Source: JAVDCA01 sp035293985
GTDB lineage: Bacteria > Pseudomonadota > Alphaproteobacteria > Rhizobiales > Xanthobacteraceae
Direction of reading: 5' to 3'
DNA: 64,000 bases
NCBI GenBank assembly: GCA_035293985.1
Contig: DATGLS010000004.1
Location: 62,001 to 126,000 of the forward strand
Shown here: positions 51,852-60,785 of the stretch, one piece after another
Layout: each line of letters begins with the position of its first letter
Numbering within the stretch: the stretch's first letter is position 1
The notes under the pieces: model-generated
The model's input: the letters and a program-made list of their open reading frames with translations, nothing else
Told to the model about the DNA's origin: nothing
Databases searched by the model: none
Translations under genes and position numbers: made by a program

Positions 51852-53279
51852 CTACGAGCCGCCCATTCCTAGATTTTTTGCCCCCTCGTCGAGCTGGCGC
51901 AGCTTGTCGGGATCGCCCTTGAGCGCGTTGCGTGCGTCGCTGAGTGTCGCGCGCGCCTTGTCGGGCTCGCCCAGCACGAGATATGAGCGCACGAGCTTGA
52001 TCCAGCCATCGACGTCGGAGCCGTCCTGGTGCAGGCGCGCATCGAGCCGCGCGACCATGTTGCGGATCATCTCGTTCGGCGCGTTCTGCTCGTTTGCCGG
52101 GGAATTTTGCCCATTAGCCGCGGACGCTGGCGGCGCACTGCTGGCGGCCGGCCGCTCGCTCGCGGGCGGCGGCGCGCCCGCCGCGATCGCCTTGAGGCCC
52201 GCCTCGAGCCGGGCGAGCTTGTCGGGATCATTGGCGAGCGCTTTGCGCGCCTCGTCCTCGGTCGCCTTCGCCTTGTCGGGCTGGTGCAGCATCGTGTAGG
52301 AGCGCACGAGCATGATCCACCCATCGACGTCGGAGCCATCCTGATGCAGGCGCGCGTCGAGCCGCGCCACCATCGCGGCGATCATGTCGTTCGGCGGCGC
52401 CGCCGGCGCGTTGGCGAGCGCGGACGCCGCCGCCGGATCGACACGCGCGAGCGCGTTGCGCACGGCCGGCAGCCAGGGGGCGTTCGGCGGCGCATCCGCG
52501 GCGAGCGCGCGCCAGATCGCGGCGGCATCGGCCGACCGGCCATCCTGCTCGGCGGCAAGCCCGCTGTAGAAGCGCGCCGTGATGTCCCTCGGGTCGATCT
52601 TCAGCGCGCTGTCGAAGGCCGCCTTGGCGTCGCCGGTGACGATGCCGTTCTCGCGCGCGACCATCGCCTCGCCGAGCGCCGACCAGCGCTCGGCGGTTGC
52701 CCCGAGCGTGTCGAGCGCGTTGCGCCGCGCCTTGATCGCATCGTCGAAGCGGCCGAGCTGCATATAAAGCGGCGCCACCAGCTCCCAGCCGCGGCCGTCC
52801 TCGGGATGCTGCTCGAGATGACGCTCCATGCGCGCGAACAGCTCGGCCACAGAGGGGTTCTTGTCCGTATGCGCCTGGGCGATGCGCTGGGCGAGCGGCG
52901 CACCCGGCAGGCCGGGCGAGCCGATCGCGAGATAGACCCCGAGCGCGACCGCGGGCAGCGCGATCAACGCGATCAGCGCAACGACACGCCGCGGCGTCGG
53001 CGAGGCGGCCGCGGCCGGCTTCTGCTTGGCAGCCTCGGTGGCCGCATCGGCGGCGGCGATCAGCCGGCGCGAGACCTCGATGCGTGCCGCATCCGCTTCC
53101 GCCGGCGCGATCAGGCCGAACCGCTGGTCGCGCTCGATCTCGTCGAGCTGATCGGTATAGACCGCAACGTCGCTCGGCTCACGGGCCTCCTTGCGCGCGT
53201 CGGCGCCGCGCCGCGACAGCGGCCACAGCACCGCCATCACGGCAACGGCGGTCATCAATAGCATCAGGACCCAGATCAT
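51852..53279 (-). CDS. ccmI: Cytochrome c maturation protein CcmI with a duplicated C-terminal module
   Basis: A 475-residue protein starting MIWVLMLLMTAVAVMAVLWP. Two transmembrane helices (residues 1-20 and about 100-118) enclose the CcmI-1 cytoplasmic part with YTDQLDEIERD. A TPR domain follows (WELVAPLYMQLGRFDDAIKA). CcmI presents apocytochrome c to the haem ligation complex. The C-terminal module with MVARLDARLHQDGSDVDGWI appears twice, about 105 residues apart, so the protein is longer than the usual form. The other ccm genes are not adjacent. Confidence 0.88.
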   Translation of the reverse strand: MIWVLMLLMTAVAVMAVLWPLSRRGADARKEAREPSDVAVYTDQLDEIERDQRFGLIAPAEADAARIEVSRRLIAAADAATEAAKQKPAAAASPTPRRVVALIALIALPAVALGVYLAIGSPGLPGAPLAQRIAQAHTDKNPSVAELFARMERHLEQHPEDGRGWELVAPLYMQLGRFDDAIKARRNALDTLGATAERWSALGEAMVARENGIVTGDAKAAFDSALKIDPRDITARFYSGLAAEQDGRSADAAAIWRALAADAPPNAPWLPAVRNALARVDPAAASALANAPAAPPNDMIAAMVARLDARLHQDGSDVDGWIMLVRSYTMLHQPDKAKATEDEARKALANDPDKLARLEAGLKAIAAGAPPPASERPAASSAPPASAANGQNSPANEQNAPNEMIRNMVARLDARLHQDGSDVDGWIKLVRSYLVLGEPDKARATLSDARNALKGDPDKLRQLDEGAKNLGMGGS

Positions 53280-53525
53280 CGGGCGGGGAACCACTCGTCA
53301 GGCGGCGCGCGCGGCATTGGCGCGGCTCCGCATACTATCATCCGGCCCGCGAGGGAACCGGGCGTTCGCGCCGCCCTGCGCGCGAATAGCGCAGGGCGGA
53401 CCATGTGTCGATGTCGAGGCTGTTGTCGTCAGCCGTCTCGCGCGAGCGCGCCGCGGCAGGCTTGCGCCCGCATGCCCGACGTTCGATGCTCGCCCGGCAC
53501 GAAAATCCAGCCCGGAGCCTTCCGC

Positions 53526-54923
53526 ATGTCCGCCGAATTCGACTTCATGCCCGCCCGCGAGATGGCGCGCCGCATCGCGCGGCGCGAGATCTCATCGCTC
53601 GACGCGACCCGGCGCGCGCTCGCCAAGGCGGAGGCGACGCAGGCCTCGATCAACGCCTTCAGCCACATCATGCCCGAGCACGCGCTCGATGCGGCGCGCG
53701 CCGCCGACGCCGCCACCATGCGCGGCGACAAGCTCGGCCCACTGCACGGGGTGCCGTATACGGCGAAGGATCTGATCGCCGTCAAAGGCGCGCCCATGAC
53801 GTTCGGCTCGCGCACCATGGCGAACAACCTCGCGGCCGCCGACAGTCCCGTGGTCGAGCGCATGAATGCGGCCGGCGCGATCCTGATCGGCAAGACCACG
53901 ACCAGCGAGTTCGGCTGCAAGGCCGTGGGCGACAATCCGCTCAACGGCATCACGCGCAATCCGTGGAATACCGGCAAGACGCCGGGCGGCTCGAGCGCCG
54001 GCGCCGGCGCCTCGGTCGCGGCCGGTGTCACGTCGCTCGCGCTCGGCACCGACGGCGGCGGCTCGATCCGCATCCCGTGCTGCCTCACGGGCCTCGCCGG
54101 CCTCAAGGCTCAGTTCGGCCGCATCCCGCTGTGGCCGCACTCGGCCGCGCCATCGGTCGCTCATGTCGGGCCGATGACGCGCGACATCCGCGATGCGGCA
54201 CTGATGTTCATGAGCATTGCGGGATTCGATCCGCGCGATCCCGCCACGGTCGCCGGTCCCCCGCCCGATCTCGTCGCGGCGTGCGATGCCGGCGTGAAAG
54301 GCCTGCGCATCGCCTATAGCCGCACGCTCGGTTACGCCAAGCCCGACCCCGACGTGGCGGATATCATCGACAAGGCGGCAACAACCTTCGAGTCGCTCGG
54401 CGCCATCATCGAGCCGGTCGAGACCGTGTTCGCGAGCGATCCGGTCGACGTGTGGATGGCGGAGTTCTACGCCTCGATCGGCACGCGGCTCGCGCCGATC
54501 CTCGACAAGCAGCGCGACCTGCTCGATCCCGCCGTCGTCGCCATCCTCGATCAGGCGACCAAGCTCGATCTGCGCACCTATTACACCAAGGTGTTCGAGC
54601 GCTACGCGCTGCGCGAGCGCATGCGGCAGTTCTTCGAGCGCTACGACCTGCTGCTGTCGCCCACCCTCGCCGTCGCCTCGCTCGACGTCGGCAAGAACGT
54701 GCCCGACAGCCGGCCCGACCGCGACCTCGTGTCCTGGGTCTATTACACCTACCCGTTCAACCTGACCGGCGAGCCGTCCGCAACGGTGTGCGCCGGCTTC
54801 TCCGACGGCATGCCGGTCGGCCTGCAGCTCACCGGCCGCTCGCACGACGAGTACAGCGTGGTGCGCGCTGCCGCCGCCTACGAGGGCACGCGCCAGATGC
54901 CGAAGCCCGCCGGGTTCAGTTGA
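53526..54923 (+). CDS. Amidase signature family enzyme
   Basis: A 465-residue hydrolase. The Ser-Ser-Lys triad is complete: Lys81 in PYTAKDL, cis-Ser156 in PGGSSAGAG and nucleophile Ser180 in DGGGSIRIP, with the expected 24-residue gap. ATG 53526 was chosen because the sequence upstream in frame is Cys/Arg-rich and unlike the family. Substrates can be amides, glutamyl-tRNA (unlikely, no GatB/C here) or carbamates. A Bug solute-binding protein gene follows. Confidence 0.9.
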   Translation: MSAEFDFMPAREMARRIARREISSLDATRRALAKAEATQASINAFSHIMPEHALDAARAADAATMRGDKLGPLHGVPYTAKDLIAVKGAPMTFGSRTMANNLAAADSPVVERMNAAGAILIGKTTTSEFGCKAVGDNPLNGITRNPWNTGKTPGGSSAGAGASVAAGVTSLALGTDGGGSIRIPCCLTGLAGLKAQFGRIPLWPHSAAPSVAHVGPMTRDIRDAALMFMSIAGFDPRDPATVAGPPPDLVAACDAGVKGLRIAYSRTLGYAKPDPDVADIIDKAATTFESLGAIIEPVETVFASDPVDVWMAEFYASIGTRLAPILDKQRDLLDPAVVAILDQATKLDLRTYYTKVFERYALRERMRQFFERYDLLLSPTLAVASLDVGKNVPDSRPDRDLVSWVYYTYPFNLTGEPSATVCAGFSDGMPVGLQLTGRSHDEYSVVRAAAAYEGTRQMPKPAGFS

Positions 54924-54970
54924 AGCGGCGGCGCCCGCAGCCCTCACCCTCCCCTGCAGGAGGAGGATCA

Positions 54971-54990
54971 CGCCGAGCGTCGGCTCGGCG
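54971..54990. terminator. Hairpin after the amidase gene
   Basis: CGCCGAGC-GTCG-GCTCGGCG is a perfect 8-bp stem 48 bp after the amidase stop. No T-run follows, so its role as a terminator is uncertain. The remainder of the 266-bp gap has no gene that I can support. Confidence 0.4.
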
Positions 54991-55189
54991 TCGGGTGGGG
55001 TGGCCCCGCGTGCCGCAATCGCAGCCACCCCCCCTCGCCTCGCTCCATAGCCGATGCTTGGCATCCTGCTCCTTCAGAACGGCGGCCGAAGGCCACCTAT
55101 GCCTCCCCCTTCAGGGCAGGGTAGCCCTCGCAGACCGTCACCCGCACTGGTAGTCTCCAGATCCAGCGCGGGTGCAAGGGAGGAGCAGC

Positions 55190-56188
55190 ATGAGGATGGA
55201 CCGTCGGACGCTGCTGCGGCTTGCGGCCGGCGGCGCCGCGCTGCCGATCGCGCCGCGCCTCGCGCGCGCGGAAGACTATCCGACGCGACCGATCCGGCTG
55301 GTGCTGCCGTTCCCGCCCGGCGGCGCGTTCGACATCCTCGGCCGGCCCTGGGCCGACAAGGCGAGCCGCACACTCGGCACCGTCATCGTGGAAAACCTCT
55401 CCGGCGCCGGCGGCTCGCTCGCGGCGGCCTCGGTCGCCCACTCCCCGCCCGACGGCTATCGCATCTTCCTCGGCAGCTCGGCGATCCACCTCACCGACAT
55501 GATCCTGCGGACGCACCCGCTGCTCAACCCGATGAAGGACCTGATGCCGATCTCGATGCTGGCGACGGTCTGCTTCGCGCTCGCGATCAACCCGAACGTG
55601 CCGGTCAACACGCTGGGCGAGCTGATCGCCCACATCAAAGCCAATCCCGGCCGGCTGTCCTACGCATCGCCGGGCGCCGGCACGATGAACCATCTGTGCG
55701 GCGAGATGCTCAAGTCGCTCACCGGCATCAAGGACTTGCCGCATGTCGCCTATCGCGGCGCCGGGCCCGCGATAACCGACGCGATCGCCGGGCAAGTGCC
55801 GTTCGTCATCCCGTCGATGACCAATGCGGTGCTGGCGTTTCATCGCGCCGGCAAGCTGCGCCTGCTCGCGATCACCAACCCGACGCGGCTGGCGATCGCG
55901 CCCGACATCCCGACCGCCGAGGAGGCCGGCGTCAAGGGCCTGGTCGCGCAGCAGCTGCTCGGCTTGTTCGCGCCGACCGGCACGCCGGAGCTCCCGGTCA
56001 GCAGGCTCGCGGAGACGAACCGTGCCGCGCTCGCCGACAAGGCCTACGTACAGTCGCTGATCGAGGCGTGCGTCATCCCGGTCGCGAACCCCGACGAATG
56101 GACGACCGAGCGCTTCAATCACTTCATGGACGACGAGGTCGCGCGCTGGGAGCCGCTGGCGAAAGCGCTCGGCATCCGGCTCGATTGA
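55190..56188 (+). CDS. Bug-family (tripartite tricarboxylate transporter) substrate-binding protein
   Basis: A 332-residue periplasmic binding protein; ATG 55190 has GGGAGGAG about six bases upstream. The N terminus DRRTLLRLAAGGAALP has a twin-arginine, so export may be by Tat. The conserved lines YPTRPIRLVLPFPPGGAFD and YASPGAGTMNHL are typical of Bug proteins, which capture carboxylates or other small anions. The membrane subunits TctA/TctB are not adjacent, as is usual for such orphan binding proteins. The amidase upstream may use the ligand. Confidence 0.9.
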   Translation: MRMDRRTLLRLAAGGAALPIAPRLARAEDYPTRPIRLVLPFPPGGAFDILGRPWADKASRTLGTVIVENLSGAGGSLAAASVAHSPPDGYRIFLGSSAIHLTDMILRTHPLLNPMKDLMPISMLATVCFALAINPNVPVNTLGELIAHIKANPGRLSYASPGAGTMNHLCGEMLKSLTGIKDLPHVAYRGAGPAITDAIAGQVPFVIPSMTNAVLAFHRAGKLRLLAITNPTRLAIAPDIPTAEEAGVKGLVAQQLLGLFAPTGTPELPVSRLAETNRAALADKAYVQSLIEACVIPVANPDEWTTERFNHFMDDEVARWEPLAKALGIRLD

Positions 56189-56197
56189 ACCACACCG

Positions 56198-56470
56198 TCA
56201 GTCGTCCTCCTTGCCGGTCGAGGCATGGAAGGCGGCGCGCGCCTCGCGGTAGGCGATGTCGAGGCCTACGCGGTGCGACGCCGCTTGCACCGCGTCGGCA
56301 ACGTAGAGGGAGGCCTGCTGCAGCGGGTTCTCGTCCATGTCGCGCAGCCAGCTGGTCAGGCTCTGCGGGATCGTCAGCAGCAACAGCGCGAAGGTCGCAT
56401 AGATGATCACCGCCGCGGTGCGGACCGGATCAGGCGGGGTCGGCGGCTGACGCTCTTCGGTTTGCGACAT
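56198..56470 (-). CDS. Small single-pass membrane protein of the MBOAT operon
   Basis: A 90-residue protein starting MSQTEERQPPTPPDPVRTAA at ATG 56470. Residues about 19-37 are one hydrophobic helix. The C-terminal 50 residues are polar and helical. I do not recognise a family. It lies 11 bp after the MBOAT gene, the last gene of this operon, so it may be an accessory subunit of the acyltransferase. Confidence 0.6.
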   Translation of the reverse strand: MSQTEERQPPTPPDPVRTAAVIIYATFALLLLTIPQSLTSWLRDMDENPLQQASLYVADAVQAASHRVGLDIAYREARAAFHASTGKEDD

Positions 56471-56481
56471 CCCTGCCCTCC

Positions 56482-57906
56482 TCAGAACTGGAAATAGATG
56501 AAGGGCGGGATGCCGCCCGGCGCCGCAACCGCGATCAGGAAGATCGCCGCGAACGGCACCGCGATCTTGAGCGCGAGCGGGCTTGCGGCATAGCGCGCCT
56601 GCAGCCCCGCGAACCAGCCGGCCGGAATGATCTGCGTGAGCGCGCCGAGCACGAGCACCGTCGCGACGAGCGGCGTCATCGTGGTGCGCCCGCCGACGCC
56701 GGAGAACATGGTGGCGAAGTAGACCCAGGCGGCGTCGAGCGACGGCGAGCGGAAGAAAACCCAGGCGAAGCATACGAAGTGGAACGTGACCAGCCAGGCG
56801 AGCGCTGCGCCGAGGCGCGAGCGCGGCGCGCCGGCGAAGCCGAGCGCGCGCTCGAGCGCCAGCGCGAGCCCGTGCAGCAGGCCCCAAACGACGAATTTCC
56901 CGCTGGCGCCGTGCCACAGACCGCCGAGGCCCATGGTCACCATCAGGTTCACGTAAGTCCGCACCCGGCCGGCGCGGTTGCCGCCGAGCGCGCGGATATA
57001 GAGGTAGTCGCGCAGCCACGTCGACAGCGTGATGTGCCAGCGCCGCCAGAAATCCTGCACCGACAACGCCCGATACGGCTGATTGAAATTCTGCGGAAAC
57101 TCGTAGCCGAGCAGGTTGGCGACGCCGATCGCGATGTCCGTATAGGCGCTGAAGTCGCAGTAGATCTGCAGGCCGTACGCGTAAGTCCCGAGCAGCAGAT
57201 CGAGGGTGGAGAAATCGGCCGGATTGCGGAAGACATTATCGACGAAATCGGTCGACAGGTAGTTCGCGATGATGACCTTCTTGAACAGGCCGCCGAGGAT
57301 CAGGAACACGCTGTATGCGAGCTTGACGTCCGCCGTGCGCGACGGACGCACCGTCTGGGCGAGAAAGGTCGCGGCGCGCACGATCGGTCCGGCGACCAGA
57401 TGCGGAAAGAAGCTGACATAGAGCAGGATGTCGACGATGTCCGTGGTCGGCTTGAGCTTGCGGTCGTAGACATCGATCACGTATGACAGAACGTGGAAGG
57501 TCAGAAACGAGATGGCGATGACCGGCGGCAGCTCGATGAACAGGCTATTGCCGCCCGCCGCCAGCCGATCCAACCCGAGCGCAGCCAGGGCGTCGATCAT
57601 GTTGGCGACGAAGAAGTTGTAATATTTGAAGACGCCGAGAACGCCGAGGTTGGCGCCGACGATCGCCCACAGCGCCGCGCGCCGCCAGCGCCCGTCGGTC
57701 ATCTTGCCGAGCGCAAGGGCCGCCAGATAGTTGCCGAGCGAGCTGCCGAGCAGGAGCAGCGTCAGCTTCACGCTCCAGAACGCGTAGAAATAATAGCTCG
57801 CCGCGACCAGGAACCATTTCTTCCACGAATTATGCGTATTCAACAGCCAGGTGATCGGAAAGACGACCGCGAAGAAGGCCGCAAAGCTAATTGTGGGAAA
57901 CAGCAT
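56482..57906 (-). CDS. MBOAT-family O-acyltransferase, AlgI-like
   Basis: A 474-residue polytopic membrane enzyme. It begins MLFPTISFAAFFAVVFPITW and contains the AlgI-type signature YRALSVQDFWRRWHITLSTW and the catalytic His in LGGLWHGASGKF. AlgI-like MBOATs move acyl groups, usually acetyl, across the inner membrane for transfer to exported polysaccharide by SGNH-fold partners. Its start overlaps the SGNH gene upstream by 20 bp, so the proteins are probably made together. Confidence 0.92.
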   Translation of the reverse strand: MLFPTISFAAFFAVVFPITWLLNTHNSWKKWFLVAASYYFYAFWSVKLTLLLLGSSLGNYLAALALGKMTDGRWRRAALWAIVGANLGVLGVFKYYNFFVANMIDALAALGLDRLAAGGNSLFIELPPVIAISFLTFHVLSYVIDVYDRKLKPTTDIVDILLYVSFFPHLVAGPIVRAATFLAQTVRPSRTADVKLAYSVFLILGGLFKKVIIANYLSTDFVDNVFRNPADFSTLDLLLGTYAYGLQIYCDFSAYTDIAIGVANLLGYEFPQNFNQPYRALSVQDFWRRWHITLSTWLRDYLYIRALGGNRAGRVRTYVNLMVTMGLGGLWHGASGKFVVWGLLHGLALALERALGFAGAPRSRLGAALAWLVTFHFVCFAWVFFRSPSLDAAWVYFATMFSGVGGRTTMTPLVATVLVLGALTQIIPAGWFAGLQARYAASPLALKIAVPFAAIFLIAVAAPGGIPPFIYFQF

Positions 57907-59419
57907 CTGACCGCGATCGGATCTTGTCGATGACCGGTACCAGCGTGTCGAGAAACGCCGCGGCGCTCTTTTTGTAGCCCGCGATGGTGAAGTGGATGTG
58001 GTCCTTCGCCATCAGCGGCGGCGTCTCGGCGCGCCAGCGATCGGCGCCGCAGTCCTTCGGCATGATCGAGGCCCAATTCCAATAGACGAGGCCGTCGCGC
58101 TCGGCGATCTTGCGCTCGACCTCCCGCACGGCGTCGAGCTTCGGCAGCACCTTCCAGACGCACGCGTCGGCCTCCGCCGGCGCGGCATCGGGCCGGCGGC
58201 AGACCGCGGCCTCGCGCGCCTTGTCCTTGCAGTGGGCGGGCAGCTCCTCGCCCTCGGGCGGGCCGATCAGCACGATCGCGGCGGACGGGAGCGCGGCGCG
58301 GATCTTGGCCACGACCCGCTCGTATTTCTGCGTGTAGAGCGCCATGTCGAGGTTCTCCTTGTCGGCCTCGTTGGTGCCGAAGGAGAGCACGACGATCTGC
58401 GGCTGCAGCCGGCGCAGGTCGCTTTGGAAGAGGTGCTCGTCGAGCTTGTTGAGGATGTCGATGGTCGCGCCCGGATAGCCGACGCTGTCGTAGATCAGCC
58501 CGGCGCGGGTGTTGTAGATCGCGACGCTCGAGATGCTCACCTTGCCGTCGTTCTTGGTCGTGAGCGTGATGTCGCGCACCGTGTTGGTCGGGCCGTGCTC
58601 GGGCACGAGGCGGAGCACCACCGGCTCGACCTTGTCGCCGGCGAGGTCGAACGAGCCCTCGAGCCCGCCGTCGAGCTTGATATCGAACGTGCCGCCGCCC
58701 GGCTGGCGGATCGCCTCGATCTCGATCACGTCGAAGGTCTCGGGCTTTTCGGCCGTGAACGTAAGAGTTTCGCCTGCCTTGCTCGCAACCGTGTTGAAGC
58801 CCGACATCCAGAACCGGCCTGTGTCCTCCGAGCGCTGCAGCGCCTCATAGGTCCAGCCCGGTCCGACATCGATCTTGAGCGTCGAGCTCAGCACGCCGAT
58901 ATGCGGCCGGCCCGCCGTCACATAGCCGCTGCCGCCGTTGCCGTAGACCTGCTGCAGGCGCCGGCGCAGCTCGCCGGTGAGAAAATCAGCCGAGGTGTGG
59001 CTGTCGCCGAGCTGCAGGATGGTGATGGCGCGCGACGGTGCCGGCGGCGCCGTATCGCGGGGATTCGACGGCGGATGGTTCGAGGCGAGCACCGCCGGTT
59101 CCTGCGCCGGCGGGGCGGCGGCCGGCGGCGGGCTGCTCGACGGCGCCGACGGTCGAACCTGCGGCCGATCCTGCGGCGCCGCCACCGGCGCGGTCGCAAG
59201 CCCGACCGCCTCCTGCGACGCCACAGGCGATGCCGGATTGGGCGGCGGCGCCCTGTCGTCGCCGATCGTCGCGGAGCGTGGCGCAGCCTTCGGGACATCG
59301 AGCGCAACGCTCGATCGCAGCCGTTCCGCGCCCGCCAGGATGCCGAGAAATACGCCGAGAATGCAGGCTCCGCCGATCACGACGAAGGCCAATGCAACCA
59401 CGAGCGCGCGCCACGGCAT
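57887..59419 (-). CDS. Membrane-anchored SGNH hydrolase-fold protein (probable O-acetyltransferase partner)
   Basis: A 510-residue protein starting MPWRALVVALAFVVIGG at ATG 59419. One transmembrane anchor (about 5-28), an Ala/Pro/Ser-rich linker (about 40-128), then a periplasmic domain with QLGDSHTSADF (Ser140), LSFGTNEAD and AKDHIHFTIAGY, that is SGNH blocks I, III and V. Such proteins, like AlgX/AlgJ, take acetyl groups from an AlgI-like MBOAT and place them on polysaccharide. The polymer here is not identified. It overlaps both operon neighbours. Confidence 0.85.
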   Translation of the reverse strand: MPWRALVVALAFVVIGGACILGVFLGILAGAERLRSSVALDVPKAAPRSATIGDDRAPPPNPASPVASQEAVGLATAPVAAPQDRPQVRPSAPSSSPPPAAAPPAQEPAVLASNHPPSNPRDTAPPAPSRAITILQLGDSHTSADFLTGELRRRLQQVYGNGGSGYVTAGRPHIGVLSSTLKIDVGPGWTYEALQRSEDTGRFWMSGFNTVASKAGETLTFTAEKPETFDVIEIEAIRQPGGGTFDIKLDGGLEGSFDLAGDKVEPVVLRLVPEHGPTNTVRDITLTTKNDGKVSISSVAIYNTRAGLIYDSVGYPGATIDILNKLDEHLFQSDLRRLQPQIVVLSFGTNEADKENLDMALYTQKYERVVAKIRAALPSAAIVLIGPPEGEELPAHCKDKAREAAVCRRPDAAPAEADACVWKVLPKLDAVREVERKIAERDGLVYWNWASIMPKDCGADRWRAETPPLMAKDHIHFTIAGYKKSAAAFLDTLVPVIDKIRSRSDAVSHN

Positions 59420-60285
59420 CACGGCTCCTTCTTCTGCTCGACGCGGGTGCCGGCGGTCGTGTCGGCCGGGCTGGCGGCAGGCTTGTCGTCGGGCCCGCAG
59501 GCACGCTCGAGCGGCGTTCCCATTTGCGCCAGCGCTGTGACGATTTTGGGGTAAAGATAAAGGGCGACGACGTCCTCGCCCGCGACGGTGAAATGCTCGC
59601 CGTCGCCGGTGCGGATCTGCACCATCCGCCCGCTGCGGTCCGGCCCATAGGATGCAAATGCGTCGGGGCCGGTCGGCTTGAGCCGCCACGGCTCGAGATA
59701 TTGCATGTGCGGCGCGCCGACCGTCGCGACCGCGGCGGCGAACATCTGGTTCTTCTCCCGGAGGTCGGCGTTCTCCTGGGCGTCGCGCACCACCGGCAGG
59801 CCGACCAGCAGCACGCCGGCCTTGCTGGCGGCGGCGGCGGTCAGGAAGGCGATGATCTGCTCGCGGTACTTGTCGGCCCAGTCGGGCGCGCCCCAGGCGG
59901 TGCGCACGCCATTGCCGTCGACGATGAACTGTCGGTCGTTCAACCCGATCGAGAGCACGAACAGGTCGGGCTTGAAGGTCTCGCCGATGCGGCGCACCTC
60001 GCGCGGCCAGTACAGCCTGTCGCCGCGCGAAAGCCCGGTCCCGTTATGGGCAAAGCGGCCGAGCACGACGCTCGCCTTGAGGCATGCTTTGGCATCGATG
60101 ACGCGCCCGATCGCCTCCCAGTAGTTGTCCACGATCGAGTCGCCCGCGAACGCGATGCGGGCGACGACCTTGGGCGCGGGCTTGTCCTGCGGCGGCGGCG
60201 CGGCGGCGCCGCGGCTCGCCGCAACCACGACCAGGCACGCGAAGAACGCAACGACGCGCGAGCGCCAATTGCTCGATACGCCCAA
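59419..60285 (-). CDS. Exported SGNH hydrolase-fold protein, first gene of the MBOAT operon
   Basis: A 288-residue protein. TTG 60285 is the best start: AGGAG lies seven bases upstream and it opens directly into a signal-like segment (VVAFFACLVVVAASRGAAA). The SGNH blocks are FAGDSIVDNYW (Ser50), SIGLNDRQF and DGEHFTVAGEDV. Its stop and the next start overlap as TGATG. It probably acts with the second SGNH protein and the MBOAT protein in modifying an envelope polymer. The shared TTAACCATG motif lies 62 bp upstream. Confidence 0.82.
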   Translation of the reverse strand: MGVSSNWRSRVVAFFACLVVVAASRGAAAPPPQDKPAPKVVARIAFAGDSIVDNYWEAIGRVIDAKACLKASVVLGRFAHNGTGLSRGDRLYWPREVRRIGETFKPDLFVLSIGLNDRQFIVDGNGVRTAWGAPDWADKYREQIIAFLTAAAASKAGVLLVGLPVVRDAQENADLREKNQMFAAAVATVGAPHMQYLEPWRLKPTGPDAFASYGPDRSGRMVQIRTGDGEHFTVAGEDVVALYLYPKIVTALAQMGTPLERACGPDDKPAASPADTTAGTRVEQKKEP

Positions 60286-60346
60286 GCTCGCTCTCCTGGA
60301 GATGTGCCGCCGGCGTCCATCCGCCGCCGCACCTGACGCAATAGCG

Positions 60347-60366
60347 CTAACAGACGCATGGTTAAC
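60347..60366 (-). promoter_or_regulatory. Shared motif GTTAACCATGCG...GTTAG upstream of the SGNH/MBOAT operon
   Basis: On the minus strand GTTAACCATGCGTCTGTTAG lies 62 bp before the TTG start. It matches the site at 63673-63692 upstream of the third SGNH gene at 16 of 20 positions and resembles the one at 35698. The remaining sequence between 60367 and 60785 contains no gene I can support. Confidence 0.45.
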
Positions 60367-60785
60367 GCGCCCATAACTGCAATTGGTCTCAAAGGCCACC
60401 CCTATCCCCCTGACTGATTTATCGTTTCGGCCGGCGCGGCATCCCGCGGCGCGGCCCAACCCGACGATGGGGCGCCGACGACGACGCCAACTTTCAAATC
60501 CAAGACCACCCGCTGGACAGACCATACGTCAATTGCCGTGGGGCGCTCGTATCGAGCCACGTCGCCATCCCCGACATCGTCATCGAGCTGACGTTCAGAC
60601 GTATCGCGTCACCGAGCATGGCCGGCATCGGATCGTACAGCGCCGGGCGCGTCTTGCCACCTCCTGTGAGCGCTCGGGCCGGCCATTTTTTAGGCGGGGA
60701 AAAGCCGCAAAAGCAGTTGAAAGCTGGGGATGTCGACTTTGTAGTGCGGGAACGGGCGGCCGATGGCCGGCGGGGCATACCCATC

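Noticed and set aside
57992..59554. Plus-strand frame of 520 codons
   Set aside because: Antisense to the well-supported SGNH gene, with no recognisable motif.
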